A stretch of 50,490 nt of DNA from Solihabitans fulvus (GTDB lineage: Bacteria > Actinomycetota > Actinomycetes > Mycobacteriales > Pseudonocardiaceae): positions 1 through 50,490 of the forward strand of contig NZ_VUOB01000070.1 of the NCBI RefSeq assembly GCF_008386585.1, read 5' to 3'. Below the pieces are notes generated by a model. The model was not told where the DNA came from. It searched no databases and saw nothing but the letters and a program-made list of their open reading frames with translations. Positions 25,642 through 34,019 of this stretch are shown here, one piece after another (within the stretch, counting starts at the first letter, position 1; each line of letters starts with the position of its first letter). The position numbers and the translations under genes were made by a program.

Positions 25642-26991
25642 ATGGCACCGAAGCGAGGTGCGGCTCGGTTGCTGGTGTCGAGCGCGGTCGCGCTGACCGT
25701 GGTGCTTGGCGCCGCGAGCACGGCCACGGCCGTTCCGCCGCCACCGCCCAACCCCAGCGACTCGCAGATCGACGCGGGCCGGGCCGACGCGGACGCCAAG
25801 GCGGCCAAGGTCGGCGATCTGACCAACCAGCTCACCCAGGCCGAGGCGCGGCTCCAGCAGCTCAGCGACGACGTCGAGTTCAAGATGGAGTACGCCAACA
25901 AGATGTTGGTCGACCTCCAGACCGCCACGGACGCCGCCGACAAGGCGCGGTCGGCGGCGCAGTCCGCCAGGACCGAGGCGGACGCCGCGGGCAAGGCCAT
26001 CGAGGGTTCCCGCAGCCAGCTCGACGACTTCGCCGCGGCGAGCTTCCAGCAGGGTGCCACGATCGGCTCGGTCTCCGCCTACCTCGGCGCGAAGAGCCCG
26101 GAGGACCTGCTGGCCAGGGCGCAGCTGCTCGCCGCGGCGAGCAACTCCGGCCTCAACGCCCTCGACCAGCTCGAACGCGACCGCACCGACAAGGCCAACA
26201 AGGACTCGGCGGCCCGCCTGGCCAAGGACGTGGCGGACCAGAAGGAAGCCGACGCGGTCACGGCGAAGAAGGCCGCCGACGAGGCCAGGGCCGCCGCGGT
26301 CGAGGCGAGGAAGAACCAGGCGGCGCAGGCCGCCGACATCCAGAACAACAAGTCGCAGGTCGAGCAGCAGCTCGCGGCCGCCCAGAACGTCGTCGGCGGC
26401 CTTGAGGCGCAGCGCGCGCAGTACAACGACTGGGCCGCCGCCAAGCAGCGCGAGGAGCAGGAGGCGGCGCGCCGGGCCGCCGAGGCGGCGGCCGCCGCGA
26501 CGCCGAAGGCCCCGGTGCACCACGCCGCGCCCGCCGTCCCGACCAGACCGGCGAGCCAGGCCCCCAGCGGTGGCGGCGACGTGGAGACCGTCATCGGCCG
26601 GGCGATGTCCCAGCTGGGCGTCCGGTACTCCTGGGGCGGCGGCAACGCGTCCGGCCCCACCGTCGGCATCCCCGACGGCGGGGTCGCCGACGAGTACGGC
26701 GACTACGCCAACGTGGGCTTCGACTGCTCGGGCCTGATGGTCTACGCGTTCGCCGGGGCCGGCATCTACCTGCCCAAGTACAGCGGTTACCAGTACACCT
26801 CCGGCACGCAGGTACCGGTGTCGCAGGCTGACCGGGGCGACATGCTGTTCTGGGGGCCGGGCGGCGGCACGCACGTCGCGCTCTACCTCGGCGACGGCAT
26901 GATGATCGAGGCGCCGTACTCCGGCTCGGTGGTCCGGGTGGTCCCGGTCCGGTGGGGCGGCATCCAGCCCTACGCCGTCCGCATGCTCTGA
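25642..26991 (+). CDS. NlpC/P60 peptidoglycan endopeptidase (RipA-like)
   Basis: Secreted cell-wall hydrolase of 449 residues. A signal peptide (about residues 1-34, ending STATA) precedes a long Ala/Gln/Lys-rich coiled coil (about 45-280), a Pro/Ala linker, and a C-terminal NlpC/P60 domain (about 315-449). The catalytic Cys is in FDCSGLMVYAF and the His in GTHVALYLG. It should cleave peptide stems of peptidoglycan, as RipA does at the septum. GGAGG lies 8 bp before ATG 25642; GTG 25639 directly before it is equally possible. The 270-bp upstream gap holds the 25394-25425 terminator and a small GGTG-GAAA-CACC hairpin (25539-25550). Confidence 0.92.
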   Translation: MAPKRGAARLLVSSAVALTVVLGAASTATAVPPPPPNPSDSQIDAGRADADAKAAKVGDLTNQLTQAEARLQQLSDDVEFKMEYANKMLVDLQTATDAADKARSAAQSARTEADAAGKAIEGSRSQLDDFAAASFQQGATIGSVSAYLGAKSPEDLLARAQLLAAASNSGLNALDQLERDRTDKANKDSAARLAKDVADQKEADAVTAKKAADEARAAAVEARKNQAAQAADIQNNKSQVEQQLAAAQNVVGGLEAQRAQYNDWAAAKQREEQEAARRAAEAAAAATPKAPVHHAAPAVPTRPASQAPSGGGDVETVIGRAMSQLGVRYSWGGGNASGPTVGIPDGGVADEYGDYANVGFDCSGLMVYAFAGAGIYLPKYSGYQYTSGTQVPVSQADRGDMLFWGPGGGTHVALYLGDGMMIEAPYSGSVVRVVPVRWGGIQPYAVRML

Positions 26992-27079
26992 GAGCGTGAC
27001 CGTGGGTTCTCGATGAACCCTGCGCCTTCTCATCTTGTGCGCCCGTTTCGTCAGCAGCACCTGCCGCCATCGGCGATGG

Positions 27080-28294
27080 CTACGCTGCGGTGGTGAGTTC
27101 CCCGGCCGATCTCGGCTGACCTCCCGGTGTCGTGGCCCTGGCGCTGACGACGCCCGCCAGGAGGCTCAGGGGAAGCGCGATCAGCCAGATCAGCGGCGGT
27201 GCTCCCAGGGAGAGACCGGTGATGGGGCCGATGGCCGCGCCGATGTCCTCGGTGGTGGAGATGGCGGCCTGATAGGTGGCACGCCTGCCGGGTGCCGCCT
27301 GGCGGCTGACGAAGGCCGAGACCGCGGGGCCGTAGAACATCTGGCCCAACGCGATCGCCAGTGCGGCGATGACCAGGATGGGATAGCCGAGGCTCGCCGT
27401 GGCCAGGAGCCCGAGACCAAGTCCCTGGAAGCCGGCCCCGACCAGGACGAGGCGACCGGTGGAGTACCGGCGGGCCAGGCGGCTGGTCGGTATCTGGAAC
27501 AGCGCCGTGGCCGCGGCGGCGATGGTGAACAGCGCGGCGTAACCGGTTGTGGTGATCGGATACTGCTGGTGGAGCAGGGCGAGTCCGTCGGCCTCCCACC
27601 AGGTGTAGGTGATGCTGAGCAGGCCGCCACCGGCGATGAGCAGGGCGAGTCCCCGGTCGCGCAGGATCACGCCGAACGCGGAGGGCGGCGCCGCGCACTC
27701 CGCCGCCGCCGCTTCGTCGGCCTCGCCCGTGCGGACCGCGTCGGCCGGGATGGTGCCGAGAATGGTGATCAGCGCTGCGATGAGCAGGATGCCGCTGGTG
27801 AGGAAGACGCTCGACAGGGACAACGCGGCGGCGCCGGCGCCGATCAGGGGGCCGGCGATCCTGCCCAGATTGGCCGCGACACGGTTGAGGCCGAAGGCGT
27901 GATGCAGGTCCTCGTCCTCTTTTAGATCTCCGATCAGGGCGGCGATGGTGGGGTGGAAGGCGGACTCGAACAGGCCGGCGATCAGGAAGGCGCCGATGGT
28001 CAGGACGGGCTGGTGGATGACGGCGAGGCAGGCGTAGCCGAGAGCCATCCCGGCGGTGGAGGCCACCAGGGTCCGCCGGTGTCCCAGCCGGTCGGCCAGT
28101 GCGCCACCGGCGAGACCGCCGATCAGCTCGCCGCAGGCGAGGGCGAGGAACAGCGCACCGGCGGCCGGACCGTCCAGGCCGCCGAACTCGCGTGCCCACA
28201 GCACGACGAACGGGACCATGACCCCGTCGGCGAGCGCTCCGAGCAGCCGGGCCGCGAGCAACCCGCGGAACGCGGCGCGGTGACTGTTCTTCAT
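27080..28294 (-). CDS. MFS transporter (drug efflux-like)
   Basis: Major facilitator protein of 404 residues with about 12 hydrophobic helices. The loop 2-3 motif is GGALADRLGHRRTLV (about 63-77) and QIPTSRLARRYSTGR marks the equivalent loop in the second half. It diverges from a TetR regulator with a long operator between them, the usual layout of a repressor-controlled efflux pump; the substrate is unknown. The ATG at 28294 lies 28 bp from the operator's left arm. Confidence 0.9.
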   Translation of the reverse strand: MKNSHRAAFRGLLAARLLGALADGVMVPFVVLWAREFGGLDGPAAGALFLALACGELIGGLAGGALADRLGHRRTLVASTAGMALGYACLAVIHQPVLTIGAFLIAGLFESAFHPTIAALIGDLKEDEDLHHAFGLNRVAANLGRIAGPLIGAGAAALSLSSVFLTSGILLIAALITILGTIPADAVRTGEADEAAAAECAAPPSAFGVILRDRGLALLIAGGGLLSITYTWWEADGLALLHQQYPITTTGYAALFTIAAAATALFQIPTSRLARRYSTGRLVLVGAGFQGLGLGLLATASLGYPILVIAALAIALGQMFYGPAVSAFVSRQAAPGRRATYQAAISTTEDIGAAIGPITGLSLGAPPLIWLIALPLSLLAGVVSARATTPGGQPRSAGELTTAA

Positions 28295-28321
28295 GGCCCG
28301 ACCCCCAGCGATAGATTCGAG

Positions 28322-28369
28322 ACACCTTGCCTCGTAAAGGAGGTTACCTCGACTTTCGAGGCAAGGTGT
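28322..28369. promoter_or_regulatory. TetR operator: 13-bp perfect inverted repeat
   Basis: ACACCTTGCCTCG (28322-28334) and its exact complement (28357-28369) are separated by 22 bp, between the divergent MFS and TetR genes. A smaller palindrome, GAGGT-T-ACCTC (28340-28350), sits at the centre. The size suggests binding of two regulator dimers. Confidence 0.75.
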
Positions 28370-28386
28370 ACCGATATGCTGGTGTG

Positions 28387-29001
28387 GTGAGTGATTCGGA
28401 CCGGACCGGCGCGGCGCCAGGACGCCCGCGCAGCGAGGCCGCGCGGCAGGCCGTGCTGGAGGCCGTCGACGACATGCTGGTCGAGATCGGCTACGCGGCG
28501 ATGACGATGAAGGGCATCGCGCAGCGGGCAGGCGTCGGACGCCAGACCGTGTACCGCTGGTGGGCCACCAAGGCCGAGATCCTGCTCGAGGCCAGCAGCG
28601 GCGACGCTGACCACGAACTGGCCAGCCCGCCGCGCGCCGATCCGGCCGATGATCTCGCCGGTTTCCTCACCGCACTGGCCACGTTCCTGACGGTGTCGCC
28701 CGCCGGACTGGGCTACCGCGCCCTGCTCGGTGAGGCGCAACACGACCCCGCCGTGCGTGACCTCGTCCGCGACGCCGATCTGCTTGGCCGGGCTGCCCGC
28801 ACCGTCCTTGACCGCGTCCGGCCGCATGCCCCGGCCATGCCGGAAGCCCGTCTCGCCTCGGCACAGCTGACCGGACCGGTCGTCGCCCTCGTCCTCGAGA
28901 CCGGTCAGCCGCTGCCTGCGACCATGCTCGCCGAGCATGCCCGGATCCTGATCTCGGCCTGGAGAAACGACCGTCCGGCGGACGGGAACGGCGTCAGCTG
29001 A
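28387..29001 (+). CDS. TetR family transcriptional regulator
   Basis: Regulator of 204 residues. The N-terminal TetR HTH spans about 20-65 (MTMKGIAQRAGVGRQTVYRWWATKAEIL); the C-terminal ligand-binding domain is helical. Tandem GTG codons at 28384 and 28387 are both possible starts; earlier in-frame starts lie inside the operator. It probably represses the divergent MFS pump and itself, with release by the pump's substrate. Confidence 0.88.
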   Translation: MSDSDRTGAAPGRPRSEAARQAVLEAVDDMLVEIGYAAMTMKGIAQRAGVGRQTVYRWWATKAEILLEASSGDADHELASPPRADPADDLAGFLTALATFLTVSPAGLGYRALLGEAQHDPAVRDLVRDADLLGRAARTVLDRVRPHAPAMPEARLASAQLTGPVVALVLETGQPLPATMLAEHARILISAWRNDRPADGNGVS

Positions 29002-29025
29002 ACCGGGAGAGGGTCGTGGCCAGGC

Positions 29026-29985
29026 CTAGGCGAAGGCGTTGACGCCGGTCAGCTCGGCCGAGAGCGTCCAGAGGCGGGCGGCCTGCGCCGGGTCGACGGC
29101 GTACTGGCGGACTCCCGACGGGGTGAGCGCGTCCGCGTCGGCTGGCGCGAGCTCGGCGACGTCGCAGTCCTCCAGGTAGAGCCCGCCGAGGCCGGCCAGC
29201 TGCGGGGACGTCGCCGCCCACACGGTGGTCGCAGCGCCCTGTTCCGGGGTCTTGAACGAGACGGCCGCGGTGCCGTGCTCGTCGATCCAGCCGCGGTCGA
29301 CCATTTCCTGCCGGTCGAGGTGGCGCTGCAACGGCGTCAGGATGCCACCGGGGTGCACCGCGAACGCGCGCACGTTCCGCTCGGCGCCCAGCGAGTCGAG
29401 CGCGACGGCGAACAGCACGTTCGCTGTCTTGGCCTGGCCGTAGGCCTGCCACTTGTCGTAGCCGTGCCCGAACTGGACGTCGTCCCAGCGGATGGGCGAG
29501 AAGAAGTGCGCGCGCGAGGACAGCGAGACGATGCGGGCACCGTCGGCGATCGCCGGCCACAGCCGGTTGACCAGCGCGTAGTGGCCGAGGTGGTTGGTCG
29601 CGAACTGGGCCTCCCAGCCGGGGCCAACGCGCGTCTCGGGGCAGGCCATGATGCCGGCGTTGCCGATGAACAGGTCGATCGCCCGGCCGGAGGCGAGGAA
29701 CCGCTCGGCGAACGCGCGGACGCTGTCGAGGTCGCCGAGGTCGAGTTCGTCGACCTCCACGTCGCCGAGGCCGGCGAGCGCCTCCTCGGCGGCGGCGCGG
29801 CGGCGCGCCGGGACGACCACCCTGGCACCGGCGCCGACGAGGGCGCGCGTGGTTTCCAGGCCGAGCCCCGAATATCCGCCGGTGACGATCGCGAGCCTGC
29901 CGGTCAGGTCGACGCCGTCGATGATCTCGGCTGCCGTGCTGGTCGCTCCGAAACCGGAGCCGATCTTGTGCTGTGCAGTAGCCAT
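29026..29985 (-). CDS. SDR family oxidoreductase (retinol dehydrogenase-like)
   Basis: Short-chain dehydrogenase of 319 residues, in the longer 'SDR with NNHLGH' group. It shows TGGYSGLG (cofactor), NAGIM, NHLGHYALVNRL, SLSSRAH and YGQAKTANVLFA (catalytic Tyr/Lys), and ends with a C-terminal extension. Substrate unknown. The ATG at 29985 has a clear fold start; upstream frame-open sequence is non-coding. An 18-bp perfect palindrome lies 17 bp upstream and probably binds its regulator. It converges on the TetR gene. Confidence 0.88.
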   Translation of the reverse strand: MATAQHKIGSGFGATSTAAEIIDGVDLTGRLAIVTGGYSGLGLETTRALVGAGARVVVPARRRAAAEEALAGLGDVEVDELDLGDLDSVRAFAERFLASGRAIDLFIGNAGIMACPETRVGPGWEAQFATNHLGHYALVNRLWPAIADGARIVSLSSRAHFFSPIRWDDVQFGHGYDKWQAYGQAKTANVLFAVALDSLGAERNVRAFAVHPGGILTPLQRHLDRQEMVDRGWIDEHGTAAVSFKTPEQGAATTVWAATSPQLAGLGGLYLEDCDVAELAPADADALTPSGVRQYAVDPAQAARLWTLSAELTGVNAFA

Positions 29986-30001
29986 GGCTACGACGCTACG
30001 A

Positions 30002-30019
30002 GCTGGAGCGCGCTCCAGC
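30002..30019. promoter_or_regulatory. 18-bp perfect palindrome upstream of SDR
   Basis: GCTGGAGCGCGCTCCAGC reads the same on both strands. It sits 17 bp upstream of the SDR start, where a repressor such as a TetR protein would bind. The adjacent TetR has a different operator, so the regulator is probably encoded elsewhere. Confidence 0.6.
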
Positions 30020-30199
30020 GCAAGCCCACGTGCCAGGCCGGCATCGGCATTCGGGTACGCCCGTTGGAGATCTTCGTTACGCCACCGGGCGAATCCCTCG
30101 GCCGCATCCACTCGTTGACTCTGTGTCGATATGGGGACGAGCGTCCACGCTAGAGTCCGATCTCGGGGGGACGTGTCGCGTAGACCGGGAGGAGCCGAG

Positions 30200-32482
30200 G
30201 TGACGGGCCGGTTTGGCGCGCTGTTGCGGAGGTTGCGGCGGCAGGCGGGTCTGACGCAGGAGGAGTTGGCGTCGCGCTCGGGCCTTGGGGTGCGGACGAT
30301 TCGCGGGTTCGAGACGGGGGAGCGGGCGGATCCGCGGGTGGTCACGGTGGGTCTGTTGGCCGATGCGTTGGAGCTGGGGTCGGCGGCGCGGGACGAGTTG
30401 TTGGCCGCGGCGGTCGGTGTCGAGCACGGGGGCGGTGACTCGGGGAGTTCGGCGGGGCGGGTGCCTCGGCAGTTGCCGGCGCAGCCGGGGGTGTTCGTGG
30501 GTCGGCACCAGGAGTTGGCGGCGTTGGACAAGTCGCTGGACGCGGCGGCGGGTCATGGTGGGACGGTGGTGGTGTCGGCGATCGGTGGTGGTGGCGGGGT
30601 CGGCAAGACGTGGTTGGCGTTGCGGTGGGCGCACCAGAACCTGGACCGGTTCCCGGATGGTCAGTTGTTCGTCGACCTGCGTGGCTTCGCGGCCGACAGT
30701 GAGCCGGTGGCGCCGGGGCAGGCGGTGCGGGGATTCCTCGACGCCCTCGGCGTGCCGGCCGGCTCGATTCCCGCCGAGCTGGATGCCAGGGCCGGGCTGT
30801 ACCGGAGTCTGGTAGCTGGCAAGCGGATGTTGGTGGTGTTGGACAACGCCCGCGACACCTCGCAGGTCATCCCGTTGTTGCCGGGCAGTCCCGCGTCCAC
30901 GGTGTTGGTGACCAGCCGCGACCGACTGGCCGGCCTGGTGGTTGCGCACGGCGCGATCCCGATGCCGCTGGACGTCCTCGACGATCTCGATGCGCGTGAC
31001 CTGTTGGCCAGGCGGATGGGGCACGACCGGTTGGCGATGGAGCCCGAGGCCACGGCCGCGCTGCTGCGGCACTGTGCCGGCCTGCCGCTGGCGTTGGCGG
31101 TGGTCGCGGCCCGCGCCGCGCTGTCGCCGGATGTCTCCCTGGCCGAGTTGGCGGCCGAGCTGCGCGACACCGCGACCCGGTTGGGCGCCCTGGACGCGGG
31201 GGATCCCGCCGCCAGTGTCCGCACGGTCCTGTCCTGGTCGCACGCCGCGCTGGAACCCGAGCAGGCGCGGGTGCTGGCGCTGTTGGGCGTCGCCCCCGGA
31301 GCGGACATCAGCGTGCCGGCCACCGCGAGCCTCACCGGCCTGTCCGAGGCCGAGGTCGGTGCGGTGTTGCGGGGACTGGAGCGGGTGTCGGTGATCGAGC
31401 GGCACGCGCTCGGCCGGTACCGGACGCACGACCTGGTGAAGCTGTTCGCCGCCGACCAGGCCCGCCACGACCTGCCGGCGGACGCCATCGACGCGGCACT
31501 GCGCAGGCTGGTCGACCACTACCTGCACACCGCCTTCGCCGGCGAACGGCTGCTCGACCCGCACCGCCAGCCGATCCAGCTCCCCGAGCCCGTGGCAGGC
31601 TGCCACCCGCGCCGGCTGGACGACCAGGCCGCCGCGCTGGCGTGGCTGGACACCGAGCACCCGAACCTGCTGGCCGCCCAACAGGTGGCGGCCAACCAAG
31701 GCTGGCATGCCGCGGTATGGCAGTTCGCCTGGTCCCTCCAGACCTTTCTCTGGCGGCGCGGCCACCTGCACGACAACCTCGCGACGTGGCGAGCAGGGCT
31801 GGCCGCCGCCCGGCGGTCCGGTGACCCGGCCGCCGAAGCCAGGGCCCACCGCATCCTCGGGCGCTCGCTGGCGCTGGTGGGGCTGCACGCCGACGCCACG
31901 CGGCATCTCGGCGAGGCCCTCGCGCTCGCCGAGCGCTCCGGCGACCCGGTCGCCCAGGTCCACGCGCACAACAGCCTCGCGCTGGCCTGGGGGCAGCAGG
32001 GGGAGGACGGGCGGGCGCTGGAGCACGCCGAACGCGCGCTGGCCCTGTGCCAGACCCTCGGCGACCCGGCGTGGGAGGTCGACGCGCTCAACAACACGGG
32101 CTTCGCCCACGCCAAGCTCGGCCACCAGGACCAGGCCCGCGCCAGCTGCGAGGCCGCCCTGAACCTGGGGCGCGCCAACAACTACCGCCTCGGCGAGGCC
32201 GCCGCCCTGGACAGCCTCGGCTACATCGCGCACCACAGCGACCACCACGCCACGGCCCTGGACTACTACCGGGACGCCCTCGCCCTGTACCGGGAGCTCG
32301 GCAACGCCTACTACGAGGCCGACACCCTCGACAGCCTCGCCAAGACCTACCAAGCGCTCGGTCAACTCGGCCAGGCCCGCGACGCGCGGCGCCAGGCCCT
32401 TCGGCTGTACCAGGCCCAGCACCGCACCGAGGACGCCGACCGCGTGCAGGACGCCCTCGACGCCCTCGACCCCGCCAGGTGA
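30200..32482 (+). CDS. XRE-HTH / STAND (NB-ARC) / TPR regulator
   Basis: Multidomain protein of 760 residues. An XRE-type HTH occupies about 5-60 (LRRQAGLTQEELASRSGLGVRTIRGFE). A STAND NTPase follows, with Walker A GGGGGVGKTW (near 133), Walker B MLVVLDN (near 212) and a sensor-like TSRDR. From about 475 to 750 there are TPR-like repeats (GDPVAQVHAHNSLAL, LGDPAWEVDALNNTG and others). This AfsR-like layout, without the BTAD domain, suits an ATP-switched transcription factor. The GTG at 30200 is preceded by GGAGGAG. Codons are G- and T-ending early and C-ending late, suggesting a mosaic origin. It converges on the ATP-grasp gene and may regulate the adjacent cluster. Confidence 0.88.
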   Translation: MTGRFGALLRRLRRQAGLTQEELASRSGLGVRTIRGFETGERADPRVVTVGLLADALELGSAARDELLAAAVGVEHGGGDSGSSAGRVPRQLPAQPGVFVGRHQELAALDKSLDAAAGHGGTVVVSAIGGGGGVGKTWLALRWAHQNLDRFPDGQLFVDLRGFAADSEPVAPGQAVRGFLDALGVPAGSIPAELDARAGLYRSLVAGKRMLVVLDNARDTSQVIPLLPGSPASTVLVTSRDRLAGLVVAHGAIPMPLDVLDDLDARDLLARRMGHDRLAMEPEATAALLRHCAGLPLALAVVAARAALSPDVSLAELAAELRDTATRLGALDAGDPAASVRTVLSWSHAALEPEQARVLALLGVAPGADISVPATASLTGLSEAEVGAVLRGLERVSVIERHALGRYRTHDLVKLFAADQARHDLPADAIDAALRRLVDHYLHTAFAGERLLDPHRQPIQLPEPVAGCHPRRLDDQAAALAWLDTEHPNLLAAQQVAANQGWHAAVWQFAWSLQTFLWRRGHLHDNLATWRAGLAAARRSGDPAAEARAHRILGRSLALVGLHADATRHLGEALALAERSGDPVAQVHAHNSLALAWGQQGEDGRALEHAERALALCQTLGDPAWEVDALNNTGFAHAKLGHQDQARASCEAALNLGRANNYRLGEAAALDSLGYIAHHSDHHATALDYYRDALALYRELGNAYYEADTLDSLAKTYQALGQLGQARDARRQALRLYQAQHRTEDADRVQDALDALDPAR

Positions 32483-32532
32483 AGGGTCGGCGGGGCTGAT
32501 TCCGTCGACCGTTGACGATCCGGGCACGAGTG

Positions 32533-33900
32533 TCAGACGGCCACTACGCAGTTGTCGGAGCTGCCTTGTCTGCTCAGGATGCCGACGATTCCTGAGGTGC
32601 CGTCGCCGAAGAACCGGGTGAACACGCCGGCGGGTCGGCCGCCGAACAGCAGCGGCCCGAACACCGGGGCTACGTCGACGTCGTGCGGCTCGTCCGCGCC
32701 GTCCGCGATCATCGCCAGGCGGCACGTGCCCGGAGCCACGAACTCCTGCACCACGCTGGTGCCGGTCTCGGCGGCCGTGGTCACCGCCGCCTCCCACTCC
32801 GCCTCGCCCGCCTCGCGACCGAGGAGGACCTGCTTGCCGCTCATCCCGAGGCCGGCCTTGAGCACCAGCAGCTCCCGGTTGCGCACGGCGAACCGAACGA
32901 GGTCCACCTCCTCGCCGCCCCGGGTGGTCCGCCGGTCGGCGAGAATCCGGGTCCACGGCAGGTACTTCTCGACCAGCGCGCGCTCGGCGGCGCTCATCCA
33001 CGGCCGCCCCTCCGACAGCAGGCCCATGGTCAGCTTGCTGGACAGGAACGTGGAGGTCTGGGTGCCGACCAGCAGACAGCCGTTGTCCAGCGCGGCCTGC
33101 ACCGGGGCCGTGTCGATGCCGTGCTCGACCCAGTCGGGGATGGTGAAGTTCCGCAGCCCCAACGGATAGCGCAGCCGAGGCGGGCAGTCCCACGCCTCGT
33201 GCAGATCCTCCGGCTCGAAGAACCGCGCGGTCAGGCCGTGACTGTTGAGGTAGTCGGCCTCGATGTCGAAGTACCGGGTGGAGGTCACCCCCTGGTCGCG
33301 GACGCTGCCGACCAGCGCAAACCGGGGCGCCACGGCCAGTTCCGCGCTCAGGCCCCGGAACATCTCGGCGCGCACCGCGAACGGGTCCTGGTAGCTGAAC
33401 GGCACCCGGCCCTCGTCGTCGGCGTAGAGCTTGCGCCACACCTCGAGGCGGCAGTGCGTCTCCACCGGACCGCCGAGCGCGCCGCTGACGTTGAACTCGA
33501 GGAACCGGGGCCCGTCCGGCCCGATCACGATGTCCGGCCGGGTCACGCAGTCCGCGTACCGCTCCTCGACGAGCTGGTCGGCCACGAACAACTGGTGCTC
33601 GCTTGGCGGCATCGCGTACGCGGCCAGCCTGCCGCTGGTGGTGGCCGCGCTCTCCAAGGCGGTGCGGCGCACCAGGTCGAGCAGCGCCGCCGTCGCGCGG
33701 AACAGCTCGGCGTAGGACGCGCGCGGCAACGCGATCGGCGCGGCCGGCAGCAGCGGCTGGTACGGCCAGCCGGTGTCCCGGATCTCGGTGCGCAGCATCT
33801 CCCGGATCGTGTCAACGGGTGCGGCGGGGGCGAGCCGATGCCGGCCGAACCACGGGTGGCCCGACACCCCTTGGGCGGCAACGTCTTCGAGCACGTTCAT
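32533..33900 (-). CDS. ATP-grasp-like ligase
   Basis: Protein of 455 residues that reads as a circularly permuted-type ATP-grasp ligase. The pattern PDIVIGPDGPRFLEFNVSGALGG (about 131-153) matches the metal/nucleotide-binding strand of such enzymes. VLKAGLGMSGKQVLLG (about 345-360) and VVQEFVAPGTCRLAM resemble the ATP-binding lysine loop and following strand. ATP-grasp enzymes join a carboxylate, via acyl phosphate, to an amine or thiol. In this context it may form an amide or peptide bond in the cluster product. The ATG at 33900 has GGGGAAG upstream; a further in-frame ATG at 33927 is possible. Assignment is by motif only. Confidence 0.7.
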   Translation of the reverse strand: MNVLEDVAAQGVSGHPWFGRHRLAPAAPVDTIREMLRTEIRDTGWPYQPLLPAAPIALPRASYAELFRATAALLDLVRRTALESAATTSGRLAAYAMPPSEHQLFVADQLVEERYADCVTRPDIVIGPDGPRFLEFNVSGALGGPVETHCRLEVWRKLYADDEGRVPFSYQDPFAVRAEMFRGLSAELAVAPRFALVGSVRDQGVTSTRYFDIEADYLNSHGLTARFFEPEDLHEAWDCPPRLRYPLGLRNFTIPDWVEHGIDTAPVQAALDNGCLLVGTQTSTFLSSKLTMGLLSEGRPWMSAAERALVEKYLPWTRILADRRTTRGGEEVDLVRFAVRNRELLVLKAGLGMSGKQVLLGREAGEAEWEAAVTTAAETGTSVVQEFVAPGTCRLAMIADGADEPHDVDVAPVFGPLLFGGRPAGVFTRFFGDGTSGIVGILSRQGSSDNCVVAV

Positions 33901-33918
33901 CCGGTCTTCCCCATCTGT

Positions 33919-33983
33919 GCTGTCCATTGAGGTGGGCGCGCTAGCGTTGGGCTGTCCATTGAGGCGGGCGGCGCTAGCGTTGG
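33919..33983. repeat. Tandem duplicated 32/33-bp promoter or operator unit
   Basis: GCTGTCCATTGAGG...GCTAGCGTTGG occurs twice in direct tandem (33919-33950 and 33951-33983) with one substitution and one extra G. Each copy contains the palindrome CGCTAGCG. It fills the gap between the divergent ATP-grasp and MaoC genes, and the roughly three-helical-turn spacing puts both palindromes on the same DNA face. Confidence 0.7.
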
Positions 33984-34019
33984 TGGCATGGGTCGCCTTG
34001 AGGTACGGGGGAACAACGC

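Noticed and set aside
30200..32482. Antiphage STAND (Avs-type) defence gene
   Set aside because: It has an XRE DNA-binding domain at the N-terminus, no nuclease or other effector domain, and no neighbouring defence genes; a regulator is more likely.
30077..33439. Very long open frame on the minus strand opposite the STAND gene (over 1,100 codons)
   Set aside because: It is antisense to a protein with clear HTH, NTPase and TPR motifs, is very rich in Arg, Gly and Gln, has no recognisable domain, and is a usual artefact of high GC.
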